Source: Archilochus colubris
Taxonomy: Eukaryota; Chordata; Aves; Apodiformes; Trochilidae
NCBI GenBank assembly: GCA_023079485.1
Contig: CM041104.1
Coordinates: 3,039,676 to 3,103,675 of the forward strand
DNA length: 64,000 nt
Reading direction: 5' to 3'
Shown: one piece after another, positions 1 to 13,038 of the stretch
Layout: each line of letters begins with the position of its first letter
Position numbering within the stretch: position 1 is the first letter of the stretch
Program-made: the position numbers and the translations under genes
Notes under the pieces: generated by a model
What the model was told of the DNA's origin: nothing
The model's input: the letters and a program-made list of their open reading frames with translations, nothing else
Database searches by the model: none

Positions 1-2463
1 CCCAGGAATTAAACATGAAGTTCAGGCTGCAGCTCCAAACCCAGCAGTGTTAACAGCTACACCATTTACTTCAAGATATTCAACACAAATGTGAAAAGGA
101 ATGGAAGCATTTTTTCCAGTTCCTAGGATGTTCCCACCCCATCCCTGGGACTCCATTCCATTCCCAATGTATCATCAGGCAGCTTCATAGAGAATTCAAA
201 AGCAGCACAGCTTTGAGATTCAGGATTTAACCAAGGTCAGAGGCTTTCTTGAGACTGGACTAATCACCATCAGTGCCTACATCAATGCCTTATTTAGAAG
301 CCCACCATTTGTCATCACATCCAGTGAAGCTGTCAGTGACTCCTCCTTGGTTTATGCCATTTCTGTACTGGTCCCAGTTGGCAACTGTCCCACGGGTTAA
401 CTTTCTATGCAGACATCATCCACCAAGAAATAGAGATTCCCTCTGTCTCTCTGCATTCTACCCTCACTGCAAGTGTTCACTGAGAAGAGGCAGAGCCCTG
501 GTGCTACTTGGCAGATCTCTTAAATGAGGGTCCTGACCTTTTAAACCTAAAATATCACCTCTAGTTTACACCTTACTGTATGCTGGAAACACCCAGCACC
601 AAGGAATAGTTACCTGAACTCATATGGGAAATCCCAGAGGGTCACAGGAGTGATAAGTAAATCCAAAGAGAAGAGAAATAACTGATCAAAGAAGTGCATG
701 ATGTAAATCAGGAATTCTCTCACTGGTGTTTAAGAAGAGATTCAGCACTCCCATGATGCCCAAGAGATGCAATTACAGCCAACACATGCATTTTACCTGT
801 GGCTGGTGTCATCTCTGCTACACATCCATGGCATGGTAACCCTGTTTCTGGGCTGTGCTTCTAAACCCTGCAATTTGGAGAGAGATCTCCCAAATTCCAT
901 AGAGGGTGGGGAGGTCCCACATGGGCCCAGCTAAGTTTTCCATAGTTCATCATGATGCTCAGGGAATATGGCAACAACAGCAGGTTTGTACCAAGTTCTC
1001 TTTCCTATTTTAAAATGTTTAAGAGGCCACTTGGAAAGAAAACGAAAAAGTGTTTAAATTTAAAAAATAAAAATGTTTCCTCAAAGATAAAACATTCAAT
1101 TTCAAGGTTCAGTTTTCCTCCTACAGCTGAAACCATCAACTGCTATATCCAAGTAACTTTGATGCACTGCCAAGTGTACATTTTTTTTAATGAGAACCAG
1201 ATTCAGACAACACTTTGCTGTGCAGTAATCTCTGTGCTGTGTCTCCTCCAGCTCCTCCCTGCACCAGCCTGATGCTCCTTTGCACAGAGTAAGCAGGTGC
1301 TGGGATGCACAGCCTCAAAGCCCTATGGATTCAACATATTTAGGCAACTGCTTAGTAGCAGGTGAGAACAAGGACACTGCATTCACCTGTAGTGACTTAA
1401 GGAATGATACAATTAAATAACTCTCACACCAGGATGGGCAAATGGCCACATTTAAAATTGACCCTTGGTATCAGTAAGCTTTTGCCAATTTTACTGTGAG
1501 AGCAGGGCAGGGATGCATTGAGAAATATCATCTTACCAACCTTTTCCCTTCAATTTCAGCTTGCAAGTCCTTCTGCTCAGCTACACAGAGGTTGCCCAGC
1601 TCCTTACAGCAAACCAAGAGCCCCCCCAGAGGTGCTGGGACAGACTGCTCAAAGCATCAGCACAAACCACTTCATGTCTTCCCTGTCCCCCATCTCCACT
1701 TGGTACCAGGACATGGCTTCTGAATTTGTTTCTTCCTCCCACTTGAACTTTGTTGCACAACACAAAGATGCAGCAACGTGCTACAAACAACACCCTCCTT
1801 CTTCTCAGGCCACCACCACACTCTCCTGCTGTCAGCACAAGGGCATATGTGCTCTTCAGCTTCCTCAAACGAGCTATTCTGAGCCCTGCTAAGAAAAACC
1901 TATGACTTGACACCCTGTCTGAGCCTCAGCAGCAAGCACTAACACTATGTTTTCAAAATTAATCTCATTTCTGATTAAACTTCTCTCTTGCCCATTTGTA
2001 ACCTCATTTGGTGATGTGATTTGTGCAGCTTGGAATGAACATGCACTTTAGAATTAAACTGGTTCAGCAAATTTGACAATGATTTCTCAGAAATTAAGCC
2101 TGGACAATTTGCTTGGTTCAAGTTGAATCATTTGAAACGTATGAGAGGAGGTTATGAGGTACTTCTGGTGGAACACACCAATAGATATGAGTGATGGAGA
2201 CTTCATTTATGCCTGGTTGCAAGAGTGTTAGGAAAAGGGTAGTGACAACGTGGTGCCCCCTCTGACTAAATGCAATATTTTTGCTCAAAATCTAGAATAA
2301 CTGAAGGACTGCACACTGGTGGCAAATGTCACCTCCCCTCACCTGCTAATAATAACAATTTAAAATTGGCCTGAATTGATGAAGAGATCTGAAGGCCAGG
2401 TTACTGTCTCAAGAATGATGACTCCAAGCCCCTCTCTCAGCACAGGCTGCTCTGGGCCAGATG
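1..2463. other. Non-repetitive noncoding stretch
   Basis: I recognise no gene, RNA or transposable element here. The longest open frames, on both strands at about 1500-1913, overlap each other and show no domain, signal peptide or convincing composition. A polypyrimidine tract followed by CAG near 1542-1559 looks like a splice acceptor, but I found no matching donor downstream. Everything else reads as ordinary AT-leaning vertebrate intergenic or intronic sequence. Confidence 0.6.
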
Positions 2464-2500
2464 AAAAAAAAAAAAAAAAATGCAATTTTTTTTTTTTTTT
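2464..2500. repeat. Poly(A)/poly(T) foldback
   Basis: A run of 17 A is followed by TGCAA and then 15 T, giving an inverted homopolymer pair with a five-base spacer. It could extrude as a hairpin. It may have formed by slippage or from two facing oligo(A) tails. No flanking element was recognised, so the origin is open. Confidence 0.9.
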
Positions 2501-5500
2501 AAGCAAATTGGAAACTTAGAGCCCTCTCCTCCAGGAGCCCCAGATTCTTTGATAGAAGAAAAGGATACAAATATTCTCAACCATACATCTCCCTTCTACC
2601 CCCAACCCAATTTCCCCAGTGCCAGGGCTTCTCCAGGCAGATCTGACACAGGAAAAGGCACTTGGGAGCTTTTGGCAGAGTTTTGCCTCAGCCCTCTCCA
2701 GGGACAGCAGAGCTCCCCAAGAGACTCATCAGCCTAGGAAGAGGTTTTTTCACCCACATGGGAAATATTACACACATGATTAAAGCTCCCTAAAATTCTC
2801 ACAAAATGATGTCTTCTTAGGTGTCCTGTTTAGATCTTTGTGCGAGCTTTGCAGTAACTGCTCAGTCTCATGACTGCTTTGTTTTGTAACAAATCCTTTG
2901 GTCAACTCATCTTACTTTTTAGTTCCTTAGCAAAACATTTAACTTTTTTTTTCCTCCAAAACACATACTCTTCCTCCATTTCCTCCAGTCTTCTTTCTCA
3001 TATACTTTTAAGCTCCCATTCCATCTTCTCCCTTATTCTTTCATCCCTTAACCTTTTAAAATCAGTTTTTCATCTTGTACTGTTACTTCAATTTTCCTTT
3101 AGTGTTCTCAATCACCTCCAGACATTACTCCAGTGGCCTGACTCTACCACATCCTGAATAAACACCTTAGAGCAAACAAATATCACCACCCCTCAGCATT
3201 CACTCATATTTATGTGATGTAAGGTTTGCAGCCCAGCAGCACCCTGATGGACATCCCATCCCTTTCCTAGAGTTCTGCCATACATTCACAATCCTCCTCC
3301 ATTTACCAGTGTTCACCAGAGATGCACTTCCCATGTGAATTAACACAGAGTGCCCAAAGAAAATAATTCAGGGACTGTGTGAAAACCCAGGGACAGTACA
3401 TGTCCCATGAAGGATGGAAAAGGAGCAGGATGACTGGCCAGAGATGCTTGCACTCTTCTAAAATTCCCCAGTAGCTTTCCCTGGAAGACTCAACTTCTAA
3501 TATAAATAAGTGTGAGCACTCCTGGTACCCCTTTTGCACACTTACTTGTTCCTGCACTGTCTTCAAGAGCATTCATGGTTCAAGATGTAGAGGGAAAAAT
3601 GGGACAGTAACTGGGAATTCACTGTAGCAGATGGAGCCAGCAGAACAATGAGGCATTCCCCAAAACATCTGAAAGCCAAGATACTCTCTGAGGATGGCAA
3701 AGGTCATTTTCTTCCCTCTCCATCCTTGTGGCAACATACACCTTCTGAATACACAAGGCAATACACTGTGTGTCTACAAATATCCTTCCTTCCTCACTCA
3801 GCCTAAGTGTGGATGCAAACAAGGGTGGTCTGTTCAGTAAAAGTCAGTCATGCATACACAGAAACCCTCATCCCTACTTCCCAGGCTTTTAAATAAGAGG
3901 GAATCCTCAACTCTGCTGTAAATACTTGCCTAGCAATGTCTGTTTGCAAGCTTTCACTGCTCAGGGCTGTAGACTTTTAAACACACCAAACCATTAAAAC
4001 CTTGAGATCAAGGATATTTTTCTTCCCTGTTATTGAGGATTGAGTTTCCCCTCCTGAATATTGCCTTTAAAAACTAAAGAGGGATGTGCTATTAATGGAT
4101 GACCAAATACTTAGATTTTAATCTTCCACTTTTCTCTCTGCTCTGGTGATCTACTGATCCAGATATTTAGCAGTCTCTTCTAGCGTGGCAAAATTGCCAT
4201 TTCTCTCCCTATAATTAATCCAAGGTGCTGCTGGACAAAGTAAGACAAAGAGACTAATTTAATCCTAGTTGAAATTTCTACAAAACCACTAATGATATCC
4301 TTAAAACAATATTGAAGAGAGTTATATTAGGGATTTTTTTTGTTAAAGTTTTTATTCTCTTAGTACTGCTGCAAGACTTCTTCACTAGCTTTTAAGAAAA
4401 ATTTATTAAGACAAGAAAATCTTAACATTGGGCTGTAATAACTATTTTTGCAGGCAGCAAGAACAGAATTTAATTGAAATCAGTTACCTCATTCACCCAT
4501 TCAAGTACCTGAGGCAGTGTAAACCTCAATTATAATACCCACACACAGCCTCACACAAGAACCAACAGCTAAACCAGCCATCCCATCCTCCCAGATCTCC
4601 AGAAATACCTCCAAAGCCTCCCTGTTAGCCATGTACTTTTACTGCAGGCACAAGGATGTGTTTTTCTAGCTATGTGAAGCAGCAGGAGAGACCATGACAG
4701 GGCCAATGTGCTAAGGAACGTGTAGGAGGCTGCAATAACAAACTGACATGAAGAAACAAGGTTGTAGCTGGCACAAACCAAGTGATGTGGAAAAGCTAGG
4801 GGGTTCTCTCTCTAGTCCAACCTGCCACCCCATCACCACTAGACCTAGATGCTCATTATAGCCTCTGACACAACGGAGTCATCCTGTGCAATGGAGGATT
4901 GGATCTGGGTTAGAATTGCACTCCCATAAAGCCCTTTCATTCTTCAGAAAGCACCAAAAAGATCACATTTGCAACTGGAAGGAAATAACCAGGATGAAAT
5001 GTATCTGCATTGTCATGATCCAAGTCTTCTCTCATAGCTGATCCTCAGATATGAGGCAGTGCAGAACATTTAGTGGTGCCTGCATGAAAGAATTCAAGTT
5101 CAGCTTACCCTGTGGCACCACCTCCCAGCTCTCCACCTCAAGGCCTGATTTCTGGAGATCAGCAGCAACATCTCATCTAAGGCTTGGGAAGCTTTCAGCT
5201 CTCTGAGCAGAAGGAGCAAGCAAAGAGCAATGAGAGCTGGCTGAGCAAGCAGGGCTTCCATTCAGAAAGAAACCAGGTCAGATTTTTGCTCTTCATAAAC
5301 TCCTAAGAACACACAGCAGGCTGAAGTTTATGCAATTTATTTTGGTTTTCTATATCCGATATAGTTTGTTGGGTTTCTTTCTATATCAACAACAATGTGA
5401 ATTCCCCTACCTCAGGTACTCATTAGTCTGTGCCTGCTCCAGGCACACAGAACACATCAACCCTTCAGAAAGTGCTCATGTCCACTTGATGTTATTGTTG

Positions 5501-7074
5501 GGTTGTTTGACCTCATTCCAATTTGTTTCAGTAGCTCAGATCCACACCAGGAACAGACCTGAGTTCTGAAAAGCATTAACTATTTCTGTGTTATCATCTC
5601 AAACTTCACCTTCTGCTTCCCTTTCTCCCATGCCACAGTCCAGGGGTCACTTCAAGCTCATCCATAACCTGCAGTCAAAACCTAACATCAGCTCAGTGGT
5701 AGGTGCACACTCAAGACCATGTCCTACCCCTGTTTCATTGCTTGTATCCTGTGCTTAGCATCCTGGGTGCCAGCAGCAATGCAGCTGCAGTGGTACAGAT
5801 GACACTACAAAACCACTGCAGCCAAAGCTCCTGGTTGCCCCATGTAGATGGTACCCAAAGCTGGCTGCATCCACGTTGCACCCCTGTGGAGCTGGCAGCA
5901 ACATTTCCAGCTCCCTCACCTCAATCTCTCCCCTCTGATGTGTTTAACCAGAGAGTAACAACACACAGACAAGGTTATTCTTACAGGCAGGTAAGCTAAG
6001 TACCCTGGCTTTCACATATGGTTGACAGCTATCTCAGTATGTGCAGAACTCAGGACTTTTGTTTAACGATGGATTTTTAAGCAACATTTCCCATCCTGGC
6101 ACACAGGAGAGTTCCCTGTAAATCTTCTCACTGCTGCCTCAATGAGGCAGTCGACAGCCTGAACCAAGAGCAGTACCAGGGCCCTGACCTCCATCCATCT
6201 TAATTAGGTGATAACTTCAAAAGCTTTTTTCTTACATGTTACCTGCCAGCAAACAAAAGACAAACATCAGCCTCGAATCATCAGAAATGTAATTACCAGG
6301 TCTCTTGGAGAGGTGTCTCTGAGTTTCAGTTCTAGGAATTTATTGTATAGAAACAGCACTTTAGAAATACTTAGAAGAGCTATACAATGAGAACTACACC
6401 AAGAAGTACAATTTTACTTCTAACAGCCCTGAATATCCCAGGCACTCACACTGCTTATTTAGTGTTCTCCCACCTAGATTCTCAGAAGCCATAATCCCCC
6501 CCACTTTAACACAGGTATAGACAGCACGTGCAAACTTTTCAGTCCAATCTGTTGGCACCAATCAAGCCATTTAATTACACAATCTGGAATGAAGCACGAG
6601 TCAGGAGAAAATGGGTTATCAGTCAATATGCAGTTACCAAGGCACTGAAAAGCACATGCTCTGTGTTTACTGTAGGACTCCCTCACACACTGCCAGCCAT
6701 GTACCTGCATCTTGCATGCCAGAAATAAACAGGACCAGCAGATGCCAAAACAGAACAAGGAGTTCTGTCCAAACCCAGAGAACCCATGAATGAACTCCCA
6801 TGTACCTCAGGTGCTGCCTTATGAAAGCAATGGTAATAAATATTTTTTTTTAAATTATTAATTTGAAAAAAGTCATTCTGAGCACAGTCTGCAACCATGA
6901 GTAACTCACCCATAGGCTCCTGTGACAATATCATGGTCCTGTTCTTGCAGACAGGTTTTGGGGGGAAAAAAACACAAAAAAACCCCACAGAAGAGTAACG
7001 CTTACATTTGGACTGGGAGAAACCTAACAGCACACCATGCCTCATCAGGAATGGGTCAAAGGGGGACTAGAGAA
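2501..7074. other. Noncoding stretch, no recognised element
   Basis: No gene or mobile element was recognised. It contains a pyrimidine-rich patch (about 2940-3080) and the weak exon-like interval listed at 5639-5990. Open frames of up to about 120 codons occur on both strands but look like chance frames, with no motifs and mutual overlap. Confidence 0.55.
5639..5990 (+). other. Exon-like interval (weak candidate)
   Basis: A long polypyrimidine tract ends in CCACAG at 5638 and a donor-like CAG|GTAAGCT lies at 5991, bounding 352 bases. One frame is open from an ATG at 5703 to past the donor, but that frame has a stop at 5700-5702. An internal fully coding exon in that frame is therefore excluded, though a first coding or noncoding exon is not. 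The translated peptide resembles nothing I know. Matching signals of this strength arise by chance in tens of kilobases, so this is only a candidate. Confidence 0.12.
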
Positions 7075-7639
7075 GAGGCCAAAAGAGGCTCTCCTCCCCC
7101 TCTATTCTGCATTGGTGAGGCCGCACCTGGAGTATTGTGTCCAGTTCTGGGACCCTCAGTTCAAGAAGGACAGGGAAGTGCTTGAAAGAGTCCAGCGCAG
7201 AGCTACTAAGATGATTAAGGGAGTGGAACATCTCCCTTATGAGGAAAGGCTGAGGGAGCTGGGTCTCTTTAGTTTGGAGAAAAGGAGACTGAGGGGTGAC
7301 CTCATCAATGTTTTCAAATATGTAAGGGGTGAGTGTCAGGGAGATGGAGTTAGGCTTTTCTCAGTGGTGACCAGTGATAGGACAAGGGGTAATGGGTGTA
7401 AATTGGAGCATAGGAGGTTCAAGTTGAATATTCGAAAAAATTTTTTACTGTAAGGGTGACAGAGCCCTGGAACAGGCTGCCCAGGGGGGTCGTGGAGTCT
7501 CCTTCACTGGAGACATTCAAAACCCGCCTGGACACGTTCCTATGTGATGTACTCTAGGTGGCCCTGCTCTGGCAGGGGGGGTTGGACTAGATGATCTTTC
7601 GAGGTCCCTTCTAACCCCTAGGATTCTGTGATTCTGTGA
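7075..7639 (+). mobile_element. CR1 LINE fragment, 5'-truncated, group A
   Basis: This is the 3' part of a CR1 retrotransposon: the end of the second reading frame plus the 3' untranslated region. The start is set where recognisable ORF2 coding begins, just before a leucine-proline-leucine-tyrosine-serine-alanine-leucine segment. The end is set by the ATTCTGTG 8-bp tail units (7623-7638). The 3' region 'ggttggactagatgatctttcgaggtccc' (7580-7608) is the standard CR1 end. The copy at 12861-13029 shares its junction with the tail and lies in the opposite orientation. CR1 is mobilised in cis by its own reverse transcriptase and is usually 5'-truncated, as here. The copy is dead. Confidence 0.97.
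7078..7453 (+). pseudogene. CR1 ORF2 C-terminal remnant
   Basis: This open stretch encodes the C-terminal region of CR1 ORF2, downstream of the reverse-transcriptase core. Recognisable segments are [13 protein letters not shown], then [13 protein letters not shown], then [20 protein letters not shown], then a degraded basic stretch ending in NIRKNF. The frame closes at TAA (7451-7453) soon after an A6T6 run (7435-7446). Beyond it the expected C-terminal residues (tryptophan-asparagine-arginine-leucine-proline) continue in another frame, so a small indel in the homopolymer probably broke the reading frame. The N-terminal endonuclease and the catalytic part of the reverse transcriptase are absent. 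An upstream ATG at 7037 lies outside the element and only extends the frame by chance. Confidence 0.9.
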
Positions 7640-10600
7640 AATGGGTGAGGAAACATTTCAGTATATATTGATGTTCAGAGCCAACATTTTTGTAATGGCA
7701 CACTGAAAGCTGGGGTTATGGGAATAACCTGCTGATCACACACCTTCCCTATGCTCCTCTGTGGAGTAGAAGAGGGGAACACAATCTATTTTCCAATTTA
7801 TTTGGAATTTATTTATTCATTTTCCAATCTATCCAACCCAATAGCTCACCAGGGGCTTCTCAACAGCACCAGTATTTTTCTGATGTGTGTGACAAAACTC
7901 CTTTATTCTTTTAAGGAGCTTCTTGAAGTGACCCAAGCACCCAGGACACTGGCATTTCCCAATTTTCCTATTGTTATAGCAAAGCTAAGGAACTGTATTT
8001 AACAAGAAAGCTCTTGATCTGGATTACATCAGTATTTCCACACCTTTTAATCACAGGAGCTCAATCATATGCATAATTCTGCTGAAAAAAATGACTGTTT
8101 TCTGAAAAGCAGGGTTGAAGTTGCACAATGTGCTGCTAGCCCACACACAGCAGAGCACTGACATTTAGACTTACAGCTGAGACATAACTGCACCTTATAG
8201 AAGAGACTCCAGGATGAAGACATTTCCAAATCAAACATATCCTTTCCATAAATCTGTTAGTTTTTCCAATGCTAATATATTAAATTAAGTTTCAGAAACA
8301 TGAAATAGAGATGAAAATGGGAGTCTCAAGCATCCCTGATTTTTCTTTCATCCAATGACTTAAAAGAAATGAACTTGTCATTACCAGAGCTAGTAAGCAT
8401 TGGAATTAGTCAAGTTATTATTTGAATAAGCTGTTAAAAAATAAGCTTCCCCACACCTGTTTTATATCTCTTTTCATGATACTTCTTGCTATTTTGAAGA
8501 AGTTACCTTGATGTTACAGCTGTTTATTCTTCTGCCAAGTGGCTGAAATACTCAGAGACAAAAGAAGGAAACAACTTATTTCAAAAAAATCAGAATAAAG
8601 GAACTTAATTGTATAGTGAAGGCCAAAACACCATTTTTAAAAACAAATCCACTGAAAATGTTTGACAAAGGCATGACAGCAGCAAACAAGAAACACAGAT
8701 GCATCATTTAGTGCAGAAGAAAGCCACCATTCCTTTCTTACACAGTAACTAAAACTTTCCTTTTTAAAACAGGCAGCAGTGAGATGAATGGGACAGTAGT
8801 GGCAGGAGCATCACCTGGGACTCGAGGTTAAGAGCAGATGCTCTTGAAGACTCCCACATGCAGCTGAAAACACAACTGCATGAACCTGGATCACGAATAC
8901 TCCAAAGCTTTTAAAGCTGGTGAACATCAGGGCTCAAGGGCTGCTTAGAGCACTCACTACATGTGTTCTAAGAGGAAATACCATCCAGCACAAATTCACA
9001 GCTGTGTTCTGTTAAAAAAAAAGATATTCAAACCTATTCTCTCACCCTTTGGAGGCAAAGGTATTCTGCAGTGTGAACTTCAGCTCATCTCAGTGCATCT
9101 CTTCATGGGCTAAAAAGTGATCCTGCTTTTCTCCCTTCTCCTGCAGTGCTCTTCAGAAGAGAAGAGCTTCCTCAGCCTGATGCTATCTACAGATAAAGTG
9201 CCCAAACACCCCACTGCTGTACACCCCCCCCTCAGCTTCCAGCCCTTCCCCTCTGCTCTGTGTGTGCTGCCCACTTTCCCCCCAGAAGCTACAAATCCCA
9301 GAGTCCAGTTCCAAAAATGCCAACATTTTATATAAGATCCACCTCAGCAAGGAGCTGCATCCACTCCTCTGCTGACTGGGTTGGGCAAGGAAGTTTTGCA
9401 ATGCTGAAGGTTAAAATGCTTGTAGCCCTCAGAGGCAGCAAGAAACTGAGTGCTTCAGGTTTTGTGAAGTTCTGTTAAGTGACCAAATTGGGTTTAATAA
9501 ATTGAAAGGTATTAACATCATTCAGTTGCCTCTACACCAAGTCCTGGTCTCCAGTGATGACAGTAACCAGCTTCACAGCTAAAAGGAAAACATAGGTACC
9601 TAGGAGGTTTTTTTGTGTTTTGTTTCTTTTCCCCAAGGTTTTTTCTTTTGTAGCAGGTAAAAGTAAATTCACAAGTGTTTGTATCTAGAACACTAGAATG
9701 TTATGTAGTTTTGGGGTTTTTTTTCTTCTTTAAGCAAATGCCACTCTCAGCTCTCATGGAGGGGATCAAGAAAGGGTTGGGTCACCTTATCAGTCCTTAT
9801 TTACTGCACAGGGAGATGTTCTTCTGTTTGTTTTAAAGGCCCTCAAACACAGCTGAGCTATTTACTGTGGCCTCTCAGCCAAGCTAGCACAAGAGCTTTT
9901 AGTACCAGGTTGAGTTAAAGATGTGCTGAGCAAAAAAGCCCAGCATGATCACAGAGAACCTGCCAAAGATGAATTTTTCAGTCAGCACCAAACAAAAAGC
10001 TACTTTATTTGACCATTTTCAACAAACCCAATCAATATCTTAGAGCAGAGGCATCAATCAACATACAAACCTTTTTCAATTATTGTGCAAAAAGAAGAGA
10101 ACCAGAGGGGAAAGCCTTCACTTGCTCAGAGCTGCATTCTGAAATCAGGGTGGGTCACAAAATACCCAGAATAAACATGAAGCCATGGGAAGGGCACTAA
10201 TTCTCCACTTAACTATAATGAGCAACTCCCTAATGCAACTGCATTTCCAGTGGTGGTGTGAGAGAAAATTGAATGATATTTCTTGCAAGTCATTTCCCTG
10301 GGAACACTGTACCAAGCATATTAAAAATACTGAGTTATGCTGTAGCTGCTTCCCCTGTCTCATCTCACACTTTCCCCCACTCTCAGCACATGCTGGAAGA
10401 TTTCCTCTGTGTTTAAGAAGAGGCCCTAAAGCCACATTCACAGCTGAAGCTCCAAGCATGAATTCCATGTTTAACAAGAGACTTGGAAGTTTGACCAGTG
10501 AGTTAGCCCTTTGCCATTTACCTCCCCACCTTGGTCTGGAATAATTTGGAAATCACCATCAACAGTTAGGTCACTGTAGTATGTTTAAAAATACCCATGA

Positions 10601-12854
10601 TATATGTTGATTCAGCTGCAATCTCAGCTACCAAGACTCATCCCTGCCTTTTCAAGGAAAACAAACAAGAAAACCACAAGTCTCTCTGATAGAATTTTGA
10701 AAGCTGGAAATCATATTCCCTGTATGATTTTCTGTTCCCTATATGATGATAAAGCCAGACTCTTTGAAAATACACTGTGATAGTACAAGCAGCTACCAAC
10801 ACAAGCTGCAATGAGGAGAAACAACTGAGATTTGGGGGAAATATAAGTACACACACATTTGCATTTTACTGTGAGGACAGGCAAAATTACCAGAGGGGCA
10901 GGGGATGTTTGAACTCCATCCATAGAGATTTTTCTCAACTGGAGTCATTCCCTCAATAACACATTAATTCCAAAGCTGACCCTTCTTCAGGCACCAGGAT
11001 TTACCAACTTACCTTCAAAGTCTCTTCCAGACTATATTTTTTCCTGCAGTCAGTTCAAAGGTTTGACTCTTGAGCAAGTCTCTGCACCCCAGAGGGAAAA
11101 TTCAGTCCCTTGTTGGCAGGTAACATAATTCATACCTTTGCATTCATTTAAGAGCCCTGCAGTTGGACTTGAGACCAGTCAAAAGAAGAAAAGTCTTCCC
11201 AGACAAATAGTTGCAATAGCTTTCTTGCTAGAGCTGGAAGAAACCTTGGCCCTCTGTGGGTGGTGACCCTGATATGCAGTAGATTTATTACTAAAATCCT
11301 GTTCTTTATGGAAGAAAAATTCAGCTGCTTCACAGAGGATCCAAGCTGCCATCATTGTGATGCTTGCAAAGAACAACAAAAACAGCTCCAGGCACTTTAA
11401 GGAGTTCAGGCTGCTGGAAAACCCTCTCTGTGCCCAGTGCATGTGGCACCTACCAGCAGGTGATTGACGTGGAACTCCTTGAAAACTGAGCAGAGAGCTG
11501 CAGCAGGAACACAGCTCATCCAACAAACCTGGAAGGCATTTGCGGTGAGAGAGCAATGGGACTCCTGGGTACCACCCTCTCCACCCAAGTGGGTCCTTTC
11601 CCCCATATCTCAGGTGGTTTACTCTGGCTCCAGGAGTGACAGGAGCAAAAACATGTTTATTGTCATCTTTGAAGCACTTTTTTCAACATTGCCCTACACT
11701 GAGATTCACTTAGCACAGAAAACCTGTCAATCCTAACTGCAAAATGGGTCTTTCCACAGATTTTCCTCATCTCAGAAAACTCAAGGCTTCCCCTGGGAGA
11801 AGCCTTCTTATTTATAAGATTTAACCTTGATTATAGCTTGTCCAGTAGCTCACGTGCAAAGTGTTCACCTATCACTTTTCTTCCTTGCATAGCACAAGCA
11901 GCAAGTCATGTGCACACAGAACAAGTAACCACCTAAGACATCATTCATAACAACTTTATCATCCCCAAGTGCCAGCACTCATGTTTGTCAATCCTCTATG
12001 CTGATCCATTTAAAAAAATGCTTCTACTGAGATGCTGTCCTCATTTTCAGTCACATTTAAGTCTGCATTTTCTCTCAAGATATGGCAGTACTCCTGCTTT
12101 GTAGTATTTTTGGCTTGAATGGGTATGTATCTCAACCAGAAAGTTTGCTAAATATAATAAATCTCCTTAAAAAATGTCTAGCTGAAAGTCAAGTCTTCCT
12201 CAAGCCCCAATATTTGACTTCAACCTTCTTGTAAAGCTTTCTCCAGATTTAGTTTTAGTTTCTTGCAGCTGGACTTTGTCTTTGGCCCAGGATTGTAAGA
12301 CTTAAAGATTTGGTTCTTTTGTCATCCCAAGACCCTCTGACCAGGAGCACCTCCCAGCTTTCCCTCTGTTCACATGCATGGCCAGCTTGACATTCATCAG
12401 AATATTTAATTTTGCTCTGCAGTTCTGAGAAGCACAAAACTTTATTTCAAGAAAGGAAGTCCACATACCAGCATCCTGCCATTACCTCTCCCTGTTGCTT
12501 CACAGGACTCTGCCTTGCTTGAAGGCAAAATTCCTTTGATTTCTTCTCACTTCCAGGCTACATCCATAAATTTGTAAAACCCATGACTCTATTTTCAGGG
12601 GTCCAGTTTTGAGGCCTTTATAATATTGGCCACTAATAATTTCAACAGGTGGGGGGTACAAGCTGAGAATTAAAATCTGATCACACTGGAAACTCTGTTT
12701 AGGAACTTGAGCATCTTTTGAGGGTGACATTCAGCTTAGTAAATCCTCTCTGTCTATGCATAAGCCTTGGACATGGCTTTTTTTGGCTTCTGCCACTATG
12801 AATTCCTGCAGTTCTGAGCTACATGAAGGTGCTTTCTGCCAGCAATCACCTGTG
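7640..12854. other. Noncoding stretch between two CR1 copies
   Basis: No gene or interspersed repeat was recognised. There are short T-rich tracts with interspersed G (for example 9607-9660 and 9709-9727). Several open frames of 60-125 codons overlap on both strands (for example around 11.2-11.7 kb) but carry no recognisable domain. Confidence 0.55.
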
Positions 12855-12860
12855 AATTTT

Positions 12861-13029
12861 CATAGAATCATAGAATCATAGAATCATAGAATCCTAGGGG
12901 TTGGAAGGGACCTCGAAAGATCATCTAGTCCAACCCCCTGCCAGAGCAGGGCCACCTAGAGTACATCGCGCAGGAACGTGTCCAAGCGGGTTTTGAATGT
13001 CTCCAGTGAAGGAGACTCCACAACCTCCC
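12861..13029 (-). mobile_element. CR1 LINE 3' end, severely truncated, group A
   Basis: Only the last ~170 bases of CR1 are present, in reverse orientation. The element's 3' end is at 12861, where four tail units (catagaat) lie side by side. It reads inward through the conserved 'gacctcgaaagatcatctag' signature (12911-12930) and stops abruptly at the truncation near 13029. Several CpGs survive (around 12966-12979), which suggests modest age. The flanks carry aattttcat on both sides (12855-12863, overlapping the tail, and 13030-13038), a plausible target-site duplication. It is the same subfamily as the copy at 7075-7639. Confidence 0.97.
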
Positions 13030-13038
13030 AATTTTCAT

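Noticed and set aside
1496..1913. Acceptor-like tract followed by open frames on both strands
   Set aside because: No donor partner was found, and several mutually overlapping frames suggest compositional chance.
4800..4920. Possible very old CR1 tail ('tagtccaacctgccacccc')
   Set aside because: Only a short CR1-like phrase is visible, with no tail and no continuing order of motifs.
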